This document shows positions 16,654-25,303 of a stretch of DNA of 64,000 nucleotides, piece by piece. The position numbers and the translations under genes were made by a program. This stretch comes from Ruminococcus sp. NK3A76 (GTDB taxonomy: Bacteria > Bacillota > Clostridia > Oscillospirales > Ruminococcaceae): NCBI RefSeq assembly GCF_000686125.1, contig NZ_JMMA01000002.1, positions 3,286,001 to 3,350,000 of the forward strand. Reading direction: 5' to 3'. How positions within the stretch are numbered: the stretch's first letter is position 1; each line of letters starts with the position of its first letter. The notes beneath the pieces were generated by a model. The model saw only the letters and a program-made list of their open reading frames with translations, ran no database searches and had not been told where the DNA came from.

Positions 16654-18480
16654 TCAGACAAGCTCTACCTTCCAGCCTGCAAGGAACTGCTTAAGCAGCA
16701 GGCCGTCCTTAAGGTCTACCTTGTTGTCGCCGTTTACATCGGCGCTGCTAAGGTTTATCTCTACCTTCCAGCCGGCAAGGTGCTGACTTATGAGCAGGCC
16801 GTCTTTGAGGTCTATCTTAGTGTCGCCGTTTAAGTCGCCGGGGGTGCGGGCTGATGCTTTCTTCCATACAGCCTTTATCGTCCTGTCGGCGGTTATGCTT
16901 ACCTTGTCGCCGGGCTTGCCAGGCTCCCACTTGTCAAATACCATGCCGTCAGGCGCTGTGTAGCCGCACTCGGGCAGTGTCAGCTTGTCGCCGGAAGCTA
17001 CATATTCCTCCTCCATGTAGCCAAGGCCGCCGTTTGCATCATATATAACGGTGTATACTGTCTTGTATTCCGCCTTTATCTTTACATCGCCTGCCGGCAT
17101 TGTGAATGTAGTCACTTCCGAGGTGGCATCATCAAGCTTTACATTGCCGCTTACCACATTCCACTTCTGGAATACCAGTCCCGAGCTTGGCGGCGGGTCT
17201 GCTATTATCTTCATCTTAGTGCCCTTGGCAGCTTCGTATTTGCGCTGCGAGCCGTTTGTTGCTGCATAGGGTGCGCCGCCCTGTACTACTACCGCATATG
17301 ACGAGCGGTTTGCATCAGTTTTTCTGAATACAGCCGTGTAGGTCGTGTTGCCATTGACGGAAACTCTAATGTTTACCTGATTGATGTACTGCCTCTGGAG
17401 CTGCGTGTCCTCTATCCAGTAAACAAACTCGTAGCCCTCGTTGGGGTCGGCAGTGAGCATGGCTGTCTCGCCGGGCTTGTAGTACCAATCGTCATAGTGG
17501 CTCGTTTCCATAGCAATGCCGCCCTCAGCAGGTGATGCTACTACATTTATCTGATACTTAGCGCCCGAAGCCTTGTACTGCAGATAAAGGTCGGTGTTCT
17601 TTGTGATAGGTGTCGAGAAATCGAACAGGTCATCAGCGCCGTTGCGCTTGTAAAGGCTCCAGCCTACGCCGACATAGGGCTTGTAAGTCTCGCTGATGCC
17701 GGGTGTGTCGGTATAGGGCTTGACAGTGTCGCCGTGTTTTACGGTCACCTGGTTTTTGTAGTCGTATTCGTACCCTACAGAGCTGTTCTCAGCAGGCACT
17801 ATGTCGTGGAATGTCACGGTATATTCGTTTATCGCAAAGTGTGCCGTGTATGTGCCCGAACCGTTTGCTTTTCCGGAAAAAGAGGCGATCATTCCGTATT
17901 TCGGCGGGTATGCACGGTTCTGCTCATCAAGGCGGTCATCTTCTGCATTTGTCACGGGGTACTGCCAGTAGTCAAAGTGATAGCCGGTGTTTGCTTTCTG
18001 ATAAAGCCTGAATGTGTGTCCTTTCTGAGCGCCTATGCATATCTTCGTGCCCCAGAAGCTGTTGACACCTTCGATATCTGTGCTTATCATGCCGTTGCCG
18101 GCAGTTGTGATAGTCTGCTTTAAGTAGCCGCTCTTTAGTTCAAAAACAGCCGTGTATGTGGTCTTTTCGACACAAAGGTTGCGTATGCTCTTTGATGTGC
18201 TTATGATCGTGCTGCTGCTTCCCTTGCGCCAGCCCTTGAACTCATAGCCGTTGCACGGAGCTGCATATATCGTGACATAAGCTCCCTCTGAGTATGATGA
18301 GAAGGCGCTCGTGTAGTAGTTCTCGTTGTCAAAAGATACCACACCGCCGTCAGTCGCAGTCAGTATCTGCATATATGATACCGCTGCATCAGCCTTTATG
18401 CCGAGCACGCCCTCAGGCAGGAACGCCCCGAGTGCCAGCACCAGCACAAACGCTGTCAATAGTGACAATATCCGCTTCAT
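16654..18480 (-). CDS. Secreted InlB-like-repeat protein with dockerin
   Basis: 608 residues. The signal peptide (1-32) is nearly the same as in two other dockerin proteins here. Several Listeria-Bacteroides (InlB B-repeat-like) modules follow, recognisable by GYEFKGWRKGS, GYHFDYWQYP, GYEFVYWIED, GLVFQKWNV and YDANGGLGYM...MVFDKWEPGKPGD. The dockerin (about 545-608) has DLNGDTKIDLKDG and DVNGDNKVDLKDG. No catalytic motif is seen. The modules are beta-grasp folds thought to mediate adhesion. It lies 33 bases upstream of the leucine-rich-repeat gene and is probably co-transcribed with it. Confidence 0.85.
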   Translation of the reverse strand: MKRILSLLTAFVLVLALGAFLPEGVLGIKADAAVSYMQILTATDGGVVSFDNENYYTSAFSSYSEGAYVTIYAAPCNGYEFKGWRKGSSSTIISTSKSIRNLCVEKTTYTAVFELKSGYLKQTITTAGNGMISTDIEGVNSFWGTKICIGAQKGHTFRLYQKANTGYHFDYWQYPVTNAEDDRLDEQNRAYPPKYGMIASFSGKANGSGTYTAHFAINEYTVTFHDIVPAENSSVGYEYDYKNQVTVKHGDTVKPYTDTPGISETYKPYVGVGWSLYKRNGADDLFDFSTPITKNTDLYLQYKASGAKYQINVVASPAEGGIAMETSHYDDWYYKPGETAMLTADPNEGYEFVYWIEDTQLQRQYINQVNIRVSVNGNTTYTAVFRKTDANRSSYAVVVQGGAPYAATNGSQRKYEAAKGTKMKIIADPPPSSGLVFQKWNVVSGNVKLDDATSEVTTFTMPAGDVKIKAEYKTVYTVIYDANGGLGYMEEEYVASGDKLTLPECGYTAPDGMVFDKWEPGKPGDKVSITADRTIKAVWKKASARTPGDLNGDTKIDLKDGLLISQHLAGWKVEINLSSADVNGDNKVDLKDGLLLKQFLAGWKVELV

Positions 18481-18512
18481 ATCCTTAAACCCCTTTGATC
18501 ATAAATAGTATC

Positions 18513-19007
18513 TTATGCCCACGGGTCATCGCAGGGGCGTATGCCTACTAAAACGTGCTGCTCCCATAAGAAGTATTTGCCCGTGCTGCCCTGCTTTCTG
18601 AGCACGATGTCACGGGGGCTGTCAGCGCCCGATGAGCGTACCCACAGCTTTACATAACCCTCGTCATCGTAGGAGTAGGGGTTTGTCTCGAAGGTTATCG
18701 TGTAGGGCTCGGTGGGGGTGTATTTGTTCTCGGGCGATGAGCCTGCAAAATACGACCTCGGCACATAGTCTGCGTCCATAAACCTGTCCTTGATGAACGA
18801 CTTGTCATAAGCCGAGAGAGGGCGAGGCCCACGCAGAAAGTCTATCATCTCGTATGTTGCCTCCCTGTCATTGGGGAAGTTCGCCACTGCTGCCACAAAA
18901 AGTGCTGCTGCAAACTGCGGCTCTGAAAGGCTTGCTTCGGGGAGAGCTTTGAGCTCGTCAACGTTTTTGGGTAAGCTGCCAAATGTAACTGTGAATTTCT
19001 CTGCCAT
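18513..19007 (-). CDS. Conserved small protein, possibly DUF6935 family
   Basis: 164 residues, soluble, no signal peptide. The pattern FTVTFGSLPKNVDELKALPEA, FLRGPRPLSAYDKSF, MDADYVPRSYF, YSYDDEGYVKLW and VGIRP...DPWA matches my recollection of a family in gut Firmicutes (DUF6935), often linked with type VII-like or uncharacterised loci. No function is known. It is the first gene after the promoter at 19064-19092 and only 32 bases upstream of the dockerin genes, so it probably heads their operon although it is not itself secreted. Confidence 0.6.
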   Translation of the reverse strand: MAEKFTVTFGSLPKNVDELKALPEASLSEPQFAAALFVAAVANFPNDREATYEMIDFLRGPRPLSAYDKSFIKDRFMDADYVPRSYFAGSSPENKYTPTEPYTITFETNPYSYDDEGYVKLWVRSSGADSPRDIVLRKQGSTGKYFLWEQHVLVGIRPCDDPWA

Positions 19008-19063
19008 GATAATTACCTCCTGAGTGTCTGTTTATTGCACGTCGAGCGTGCGCTGTTGCCTAA

Positions 19064-19092
19064 ATTATAACATATTTTAACTAACTTGTAAA
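19064..19092 (-). promoter_or_regulatory. Promoter of the small-protein/dockerin operon
   Basis: TTTACA (19087-19092) and TATAAT (19064-19069) on the minus strand, 17 bases apart. A GAGG-type ribosome site precedes the ATG at 19007. Confidence 0.7.
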
Positions 19093-19144
19093 CACCCGAT
19101 GTATAAAAAAACCACCAACGTTTTTGTGGGATATGCCAAAGCGA

Positions 19145-19174
19145 TTGACTTTGTGAGCGGTAGTGTGATATAAT
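19145..19174 (+). promoter_or_regulatory. Promoter of pepV
   Basis: TTGACT (19145-19150), an 18-base spacer and TATAAT (19169-19174), followed by an AGGGGG ribosome site before the ATG at 19212. Confidence 0.75.
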
Positions 19175-19211
19175 AGTTCTGTAAGATATTCTGATATTAG
19201 GGGGCTTTGAT

Positions 19212-20495
19212 ATGTCACAGATAAAAGAAAGAATAGCTGAGTATTTTGAGCAGCACAAGGAGCAGATGATAAAGTCGCTCGCAGAGCTCGTGGCGATAGA
19301 TTCGTCATTTAAGCCGGGCAATGATGAGAAGCCTTTCGGCGAGGGCTCGGCAGCAGCGCTTGCCTGGGCGCAGGCCTTTGCAAGGGAAAACGGATTTATT
19401 ACCACAAACTACGATAACTACGCTATAGATATCGACTTTGACGATAAGGAGCAGGTGCTTGCCATTCTCTCGCACCTTGACGTGGTGCCTGCATCTAAGG
19501 ACGGCTGGCACAGCGACCCGTTCACTCTTACCGAGCGTGACGGCGTGCTCTACGGCAGGGGCACTATAGACGACAAGGGCCCGAGCATCGCTGTGCTATA
19601 TGCCATGAAGTGTATAAAGGAGCTCGGCATACCGCTTAAAAAGGGCTTCCGTGCTGTCATGGGCGGCAATGAGGAGAGGGGCTGCAACGATATCGTCTAC
19701 TACCAGCAAAAGCGCCCCTTCCCGAAGAATGTCTTCACGCCTGACGGCTCTTTCCCGGTGCTCAACTGCGAAAAGGGGCTTTTGCATATCAAATTCTCAA
19801 AGCCCTTTGCCGATGAGCATATAAGCAGTATCAAGGGCGGTATCTCTCTTAACGCTATCCCCGAGCGCTGTGAAGCGGTAGTTGACGGCAAGACGGTCGT
19901 CTCGGCAGGCAAGGCAGCTCACGGCTCACGCCCCGAGAACGGTGATAATGCGATAACCAAGTTCCTCTCGGTATACGATAAGGACGGCAAGATAGGCCTT
20001 GGCAGGCTTTTCCCTCACGGCGAGTGCGACGGCAAGAGCTGCGGCATGGGCTTTTCCGATAAGGTGTCCGGTACTATGACCTGTGCGCTGACACTCCTTA
20101 ATACCGAGGGCGGCAGGCTGCACGGCGGCGTTGATATAAGATACCCCATAGACAAAACTCTTGCCGAAATAACAGAGATGATCACCGCAGCCTTACAGAG
20201 CGCCGGCTTTGAGGTGGACAGCTGCGAGGGCTTTGAGCCACACTATGTCGATGAAAAGAGCGATTTCGTGCAGAAACTGCTCAAGGTATATGAAGACGTG
20301 CTCGGCGAAAAGGGCGAGTGCATCTCAGAGGGCGGTATAACATATGTGCATAACACCGAGGGCGGCGTTGCCTTCGGCGCAGAGTTTCCCGACGAGCAGA
20401 ACAATATGCACGGCGCAGATGAGCATATCAGCCTTGAAACATTTATGATAAACTGCAATATGTACGCAAATGCAATAGTTGAGATATGCGGATAA
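19212..20495 (+). CDS. pepV: M20 family dipeptidase, PepV-like
   Basis: 427 residues, cytosolic. Metal-site motifs of M20 peptidases appear in order: SHLDVVPASKDGW (about 82), YGRGTIDDKGP (about 115-125) and GGNEERGCND (about 149-158), followed by TPDGSFPV. A C-terminal His is in GADEHI. This layout matches PepV/Xaa-His dipeptidases, which cleave N-terminal residues from dipeptides. It is somewhat shorter than the roughly 465 residues usual for PepV. It has its own promoter and is followed by a MITE. Confidence 0.88.
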   Translation: MSQIKERIAEYFEQHKEQMIKSLAELVAIDSSFKPGNDEKPFGEGSAAALAWAQAFARENGFITTNYDNYAIDIDFDDKEQVLAILSHLDVVPASKDGWHSDPFTLTERDGVLYGRGTIDDKGPSIAVLYAMKCIKELGIPLKKGFRAVMGGNEERGCNDIVYYQQKRPFPKNVFTPDGSFPVLNCEKGLLHIKFSKPFADEHISSIKGGISLNAIPERCEAVVDGKTVVSAGKAAHGSRPENGDNAITKFLSVYDKDGKIGLGRLFPHGECDGKSCGMGFSDKVSGTMTCALTLLNTEGGRLHGGVDIRYPIDKTLAEITEMITAALQSAGFEVDSCEGFEPHYVDEKSDFVQKLLKVYEDVLGEKGECISEGGITYVHNTEGGVAFGAEFPDEQNNMHGADEHISLETFMINCNMYANAIVEICG

Positions 20496-20503
20496 AAGCT
20501 ATA

Positions 20504-20674
20504 GGCAACACCGCACAACCAACGGCTTACGCCTTTGTATGCCATATGCTTAAAATTTTCCGTCATATCGCCCAAATCCACCTTGTCTTACGCCAGTAAA
20601 ACTGCGGCGGATATAGGCAATCTGACGAAAAATTTGTCAGCGCATCTGACATACAATGGTCGTGCGGTATTGCC
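20504..20674. mobile_element. MITE-like element, copy 2 (171 bp)
   Basis: GGCAACACCGCAC at the left and GTGCGGTATTGCC at the right, flanked by TATA on both sides (20500-20503 and 20675-20678). The interior keeps the TTTTCCGTCAT and TCTGACGAAAA arms. It lies between pepV and uvrC. Confidence 0.8.
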
Positions 20675-20714
20675 TATACAATAAAGCATTGATAAAAGAA
20701 AGGAGGCCGGCCTG

Positions 20715-22562
20715 ATGTACGTCACCGAGGAGCAGAACCCACGCCTGCCGTATCTGCGTGATAAGACAAGTAAGCTCACCCTGAGCCCCGGGTGCTATAT
20801 CATGAAAAACGCACAGGGCAAGATAATATATATCGGCAAAGCCAAGAGCCTGCGCAAGCGTGTGACGAGCTATTTTCGTAAAAGTGCCGACCACCTTCCC
20901 AAGGTCGCAAGAATGGTATGCTGCGTCAACGACTATGACTTTATCGTGACCGATTCCGAGTTTGAAGCGCTTGTGCTCGAATGCTCGCTCATCAAGCAGT
21001 ATAAGCCAAAGTATAATATCCTGCTAAAAGACGATAAGGGCTATAGCTATATCCGTGTCACCAATGAGGATTTCCCAAGGATATCAGGTGAGCTGCAAAA
21101 GCAGGACGACGGCGCTGAGTATATAGGCCCTTATACTTCGTCATTCGCAGTAAGACAGGCAGTCGATGAGGCAAATAGGGTCTTCCGCCTGCCGACCTGC
21201 AAAAAGAAGTTCCCGCAGGAGTTTTGCAAAGAGCGCCCCTGCCTTAACTTCCATATCAAGCAGTGTATGGGTGTCTGCCGTGGAAAGATATCCAAAGAGG
21301 AGTACCGCTCGGTAATAGACGAGGCGATAGATTATATCAGGGGCGGCTCGGGCCATAGCATAGAAAAGCTCACCGCTCAGATGGAAAAGGCCGCCGAGGA
21401 GCTTGATTTTGAGCTCGCCGCACGCCTGCGTGACCGTATCAGGGCTATAGAAAAGGCCGCCGAGAGCCAGAAGATAATAGATGAGCATATAAAGGACTGC
21501 GACTGTATAGCCATAGTCGCAAACTCCGAAAACGCCTGCGCAAGCGTTATAAAATACCGTGGCGGCAGACTCTACGACAAGGCTGATTTCTTCCTTGAAC
21601 AGACTGACGAGCCGACGGCTATGCTCACAGGCTTTCTTATGCAGTATTACAGCGCAAGCGAGGATATCCCTGCTCATATCCTGCTCGCAGACGGCATAGA
21701 TGAGCAGGAAAGCGAGGATATCACACGTTTCCTGCGTGATAAGACGCAGCACGCAGTCTATATATCCGTTCCCCAGAAGGGCAGCCTGCTAAGACTCACG
21801 ACCCTTGCAAAGGCCAATGCTTCCGAGTATCTTTCTATCCGTATGGGGCGCACAGGCCGTGAAGCCCAGGCGCTTGATGAGCTTGCCAAGGCTCTCGGAA
21901 TGGAAAAGGTGCCGAAGATAATCGAGTGCTACGATATCTCAAACCTCGCATCGTCTGATATGGTGGCAGGAATGGTCGTCTTTGAGGACGGCAGGCCGCT
22001 TAAGAAGCACTACAGGCGCTTTGCCATAAAGAACGTTGACGGCCAGAATGACTACGCATCAATGCAGGAGGTGCTAAAAAGAAGGTTTGAGAACTACTTC
22101 AAGGGCGAGGACGAGTGCTTTAAAACGCTGCCCGACCTGATATTCCTTGACGGCGGCAAGGGTCATGTCAATACCGTCACACCCGTCATCAGGAAAATGG
22201 GCATAGACGTGCCGGTCTACGGTCTTGTCAAGGACAGCCGCCACCGCACCCGTGCAGTCGCCACAGGCGGGGGAGAGATATCGCTCACAAAGGCAAGGAG
22301 TGCTTTCAATCTTGTGACGGCCATTCAGGACGAGGTTCACCGCTACAGCGTGGCTTTCATGACAAAGCGCCACAAGAAGGCGAGCTTTGCATCGGCTCTT
22401 ACCCGGGTAAACGGCATAGGCCCCAAAAAGGCAGCAAAGCTCATGGGCGAGTTCAAGACCACCGAGAAGCTCAAAGCAGCAACGCTTGAGGAAATAAAAC
22501 GCACAGCAGGCGTTAACGAGCAGACAGCGCAGGAGCTTAAAAGGATAATAGATGAGATGTAA
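20715..22562 (+). CDS. uvrC: Excinuclease ABC subunit C
   Basis: 615 residues, the usual length. A GIY-YIG nuclease domain (about 25-105: GCYIMKNAQGKIIYIGKAKSL), a UVR motif for UvrB contact (about 205-245), the RNase-H-like UvrC domain (about 375-540, with IECYDISN and FLDGGKGHV), and helix-hairpin-helix repeats at the end (VNGIGPKKAAKLM). It makes both incisions in nucleotide excision repair. An AAAGGAGG ribosome site lies upstream. A strong bidirectional terminator follows at 22576-22606. Confidence 0.95.
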   Translation: MYVTEEQNPRLPYLRDKTSKLTLSPGCYIMKNAQGKIIYIGKAKSLRKRVTSYFRKSADHLPKVARMVCCVNDYDFIVTDSEFEALVLECSLIKQYKPKYNILLKDDKGYSYIRVTNEDFPRISGELQKQDDGAEYIGPYTSSFAVRQAVDEANRVFRLPTCKKKFPQEFCKERPCLNFHIKQCMGVCRGKISKEEYRSVIDEAIDYIRGGSGHSIEKLTAQMEKAAEELDFELAARLRDRIRAIEKAAESQKIIDEHIKDCDCIAIVANSENACASVIKYRGGRLYDKADFFLEQTDEPTAMLTGFLMQYYSASEDIPAHILLADGIDEQESEDITRFLRDKTQHAVYISVPQKGSLLRLTTLAKANASEYLSIRMGRTGREAQALDELAKALGMEKVPKIIECYDISNLASSDMVAGMVVFEDGRPLKKHYRRFAIKNVDGQNDYASMQEVLKRRFENYFKGEDECFKTLPDLIFLDGGKGHVNTVTPVIRKMGIDVPVYGLVKDSRHRTRAVATGGGEISLTKARSAFNLVTAIQDEVHRYSVAFMTKRHKKASFASALTRVNGIGPKKAAKLMGEFKTTEKLKAATLEEIKRTAGVNEQTAQELKRIIDEM

Positions 22563-22575
22563 GCGTTAAGATGCA

Positions 22576-22606
22576 AAAAAAGACTGCCGAAGCAGTCTTT
22601 TTTTTA
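22576..22606. terminator. Bidirectional terminator between uvrC and tyrA
   Basis: AAGACTGC-cgaa-GCAGTCTT, with an A-run before and a T-run after; it serves the convergent genes on both sides. Confidence 0.9.
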
Positions 22607-22611
22607 TGCCT

Positions 22612-23463
22612 TTATGCCTTTTTAACATCATTTCTGATAGACTGCTCCTTGAGCTCTCTGCCTTCTTTAAGCAGCTCGTGCAGCCTGTCTGAGTCACCGT
22701 CTCTTATCGCATCACGGTAATCGGTCAGCGCTTTGATAATGTGGTCTATCTCAAAAAGCAGCGGCTCACGGTTTAGCAGGAAAAGGGAAGTCCACATATC
22801 CTCGTTCAGCTTTGCAACACGGGTCAGGTCCTTGAAAGACCCTGCCGAGAAGCCTGCCTGCTTGAATAAGCTCGGGCTCTTGATGTATGCACTCGATACA
22901 ACGTGTGCCAGCTGTGAGGTGAAGGCTATGACTTCGTCATGCTCTCTCGGAGTTGCCGTCACACAGCCTGCAAAGCCTATCTTAAGCGCAAACCCCTTGA
23001 CCTTCTCGACTACCTCGGCAGGAGTTTTCTCTGTCGGGGTCATTATAAAGCTCGCCCTGTCAAAAAGATTGTCAAGAGCATACGCAAAGCCCCAGAACTC
23101 ACGCCCTGCCATCGGGTGGCAGCCAAGGAAGGATACACCTGTGCCTTCAAGTGCCGTTTCCGCTGCTTCGACTACCGACTGCTTGATGCCGCAGGTGTCG
23201 ATGACAATGCTGCCCTTTCTGAAATAGCCTTTGTTCTCGTTTATAAAATCGATGGTCGCCTGAGGGTAAAGCCCCAGTATCACCATGTCGCAGCAGCCAA
23301 GCTCCTTTGGGGTCAGCTCGCCGTCAATGGTCTCCTGTGCGAGTGCGCTCGCTATCGTCTCACGGTTTATGTCAAGACCGTATACTGTTTCGTCTGTGTT
23401 TTTCTTTATGGCCTTTGCAAGCGAGCCGCCTATCAGCCCGAGGCCTGCAACGCATATCTTCAT
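22612..23463 (-). CDS. tyrA: Prephenate dehydrogenase
   Basis: 283 residues. An N-terminal Rossmann fold (VAGLGLIGGSLAKAI, residues 4-18) for NAD(P), then GCHPMAGREFWGF with the catalytic His (about 118) and the helical C-terminal domain (LAHVVSSAY; SFKDLTRVAK). It oxidatively decarboxylates prephenate to 4-hydroxyphenylpyruvate for tyrosine. No fused chorismate mutase or ACT domain is present. It ends the run aroE-aroK-LCP-tyrA; the gap to the LCP gene is 9 bases. Confidence 0.9.
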   Translation of the reverse strand: MKICVAGLGLIGGSLAKAIKKNTDETVYGLDINRETIASALAQETIDGELTPKELGCCDMVILGLYPQATIDFINENKGYFRKGSIVIDTCGIKQSVVEAAETALEGTGVSFLGCHPMAGREFWGFAYALDNLFDRASFIMTPTEKTPAEVVEKVKGFALKIGFAGCVTATPREHDEVIAFTSQLAHVVSSAYIKSPSLFKQAGFSAGSFKDLTRVAKLNEDMWTSLFLLNREPLLFEIDHIIKALTDYRDAIRDGDSDRLHELLKEGRELKEQSIRNDVKKA

Positions 23464-23472
23464 TTTTTTAAC

Positions 23473-24561
23473 TTACTCCCCGTATATCGTTTTTCTCAGT
23501 TCTTCTATGTTCTCATCAAAGTTTACGTCAATAACGCTCATCTGTCTAACGGTTATAAAGCTCCATGTGCCGTCAGCCGGTATGCGGTTCTGAACGACAT
23601 CGTATTTGAGGTAAACAGGTGAGTCAACCACGAATGAGAACATCTCGCCCTGTGTCATGTTCGTTGCAAGCTGCGGCAGCAGTACATCGAGCAGGTCAGA
23701 AAGCTCGCTTAAGCTCAGCTTCTTCATCTTGTTTATGAGGTTCTGTAAAACAGTCCTCTGACGCTCGCTTCGTGCAAAGTCGGTGCCGAGATAACGTATC
23801 CTCGAATAAGCAAGAGCCTGCCTGCCGTCAAGCGTCTGTAACCCCGAATGTGTCACAAGATCGTCGTTGTCGGGATAACCCTTTAACTGGTTTATCAGCG
23901 GCATATTGCTGTTGAGGTAGGATATCTCCTCATCCTGAACGTCAATGTCAACGCCGCCGACAGTGTCTACAACATCGCAGAAGGAGTAGAAGTTTACTCT
24001 TACATATCTGTCTATCCTTACCTTGAAGTTGGATTCAAGGGTCTTTATCAGAAGGTCAGGGCCGCCGTATGCGTATGCGTGGTTGAGCCTTGTGTTCTCG
24101 ATGTCGGGAATGTTGCAGTAAATGTCACGCAGGAAAGATGTCATTATCACCTGCTTGGTGTTCTTGTTTACCGATACGAGTATCATGCTGTCAGAGCGCC
24201 CACGCTCCTCCTTGCTTCTTGCGTCAGTGCCTATGAGAAGAATGTTTACGACATTGTCGTCGCTTATTATCTCGGTGGCATTCTTTGCAAGGTTCTCGTC
24301 TATCTTCTTGTCTGCCTTTTCAATTACCTCCGGCGGCGAGTCGGGCTCGCTCGTCAGGTCGTCGTCAACTATCGAATCGACTATCGGGAAAGCCTCCTTC
24401 GGGTCTTCGACCTCGACCTTGCCGATGTAGTGGAATATGATAGCCACAGCCGTAATGCAGGCAATGATTACTATTATAACTACTATCAGCAGAGCTATCA
24501 GCAGCTTTTTCTTTTTGGTCATCTTCTTTTTCTTTTTCTTTCTTATCGCTTGTTCAGCCAT
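23473..24561 (-). CDS. LytR-CpsA-Psr (LCP) family wall-polymer transferase
   Basis: 362 residues. A basic cytosolic tail of Lys residues (6-19), one membrane helix (about 20-45), then the extracytoplasmic LCP domain (about 105-330) with NILLIGTDAR, RSDSMILVSV, SFLRDIY, RLNHAYAYGG, VDTVGGVDI and ALAYSRIRY...FARSERQR. The Arg and Asp residues in these motifs bind polyprenyl-pyrophosphate glycans. Such proteins attach teichoic acids or capsule glycans to peptidoglycan. It lies between aroK and tyrA, an unusual neighbourhood. Confidence 0.9.
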   Translation of the reverse strand: MAEQAIRKKKKKKMTKKKKLLIALLIVVIIVIIACITAVAIIFHYIGKVEVEDPKEAFPIVDSIVDDDLTSEPDSPPEVIEKADKKIDENLAKNATEIISDDNVVNILLIGTDARSKEERGRSDSMILVSVNKNTKQVIMTSFLRDIYCNIPDIENTRLNHAYAYGGPDLLIKTLESNFKVRIDRYVRVNFYSFCDVVDTVGGVDIDVQDEEISYLNSNMPLINQLKGYPDNDDLVTHSGLQTLDGRQALAYSRIRYLGTDFARSERQRTVLQNLINKMKKLSLSELSDLLDVLLPQLATNMTQGEMFSFVVDSPVYLKYDVVQNRIPADGTWSFITVRQMSVIDVNFDENIEELRKTIYGE

Positions 24562-24616
24562 TTTATCGTCTCCTATACGTTAAGGTGATCCTGCACAAGG
24601 AACGTGCGGTGTTACC

Positions 24617-25108
24617 TTATATAACTTCAAGTATCCTGTCTGCTATCTCGTCCGGTGTGCCCTCGCCGCTTATTTTCACGGCACTGTTTGCCTTGTATTT
24701 CGGGTACCTGTCATCAAACCGTGCCTTTAGCTGCTCCTTAGTAGAGGAAGCCGCTATCGGGCGGTGCGGGTCATCACATATTCTATCATAGCACATTTCA
24801 AACGGCGTGTCAATAAAGATCACAAGACCGTTTTTGCTTGCTATGCAAACATTTATCCCGTCAAGCAGCGCTCCGCCGCCTGTGGCTATCACCGAGTAGC
24901 TGTGACTCAGCAGCTTCAAAGCCTCAGTTTCAAGCTGTCTGAAGTGCTTTTCACCGTATTTTTCAAATATCTCGGGAATGGTCATTCCTGCGGACTGCTC
25001 GATGTATTCGTCAAGGTCTATAAATGCCCTTCCTGTCTTCTCGGCAGCTATCCTGCCGACAGTAGTCTTTCCGCAGCCCATAAAGCCGCAGAGAAATATT
25101 GGTATCAT
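24617..25108 (-). CDS. aroK: Shikimate kinase
   Basis: 163 residues. P-loop GFMGCGKTTVG (8-18), the DLDEYIE shikimate-binding region (about 32), the RQLE motif (about 58), and ATGGGALL (about 77). It phosphorylates shikimate at O3. It is about the usual length. A 195-base repeat block separates it from aroE upstream; the LCP gene follows after 55 bases. Confidence 0.92.
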   Translation of the reverse strand: MIPIFLCGFMGCGKTTVGRIAAEKTGRAFIDLDEYIEQSAGMTIPEIFEKYGEKHFRQLETEALKLLSHSYSVIATGGGALLDGINVCIASKNGLVIFIDTPFEMCYDRICDDPHRPIAASSTKEQLKARFDDRYPKYKANSAVKISGEGTPDEIADRILEVI

Positions 25109-25189
25109 TGGTTCTTCTCCTTTTGTATGATTTCAATGCATAGATGCGGTGTGCGAAGGGGTGTGGGCGACCGCAAAGCCCCCATATAG

Positions 25190-25265
25190 CCGCCGCAGAC
25201 GGCTCGCCCGAATGGGGCTTGTCAGCTTGCGATCATCGGTGTAAGCCGACACCTCAACTCTTAAC
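25190..25265 (-). repeat. Modular intergenic repeat, minus orientation
   Basis: On the minus strand GAGTTAAGAGTTGAGGTGTC precedes a GGCTTACACCGAT hairpin and then GCCCCATTCGGGC. An adjoining segment at 25148-25189 (GCGAAGGGGTGTGGGCGACC, AAAGCCCCCATATAGCCG) recurs with few changes at 29287-29330. The 25109-25303 gap between aroK and aroE holds only these repeats. Confidence 0.65.
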
Positions 25266-25303
25266 TCATTTGCGGCGACACGCTGCAAATGCTGACCTGA
25301 CGG

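Noticed and set aside
19040-19064. GGCAACAGCGCAC on the minus strand, similar to a MITE end
   Set aside because: Only one end is present, with no partner or target duplication, inside a promoter leader.
24581-24616. Possible seventh, very short MITE copy
   Set aside because: The right end GTGCGGTGTTACC fits but the left end (GGTGATCCTGCAC) has several mismatches and no clear target duplication; it may be a decayed remnant.
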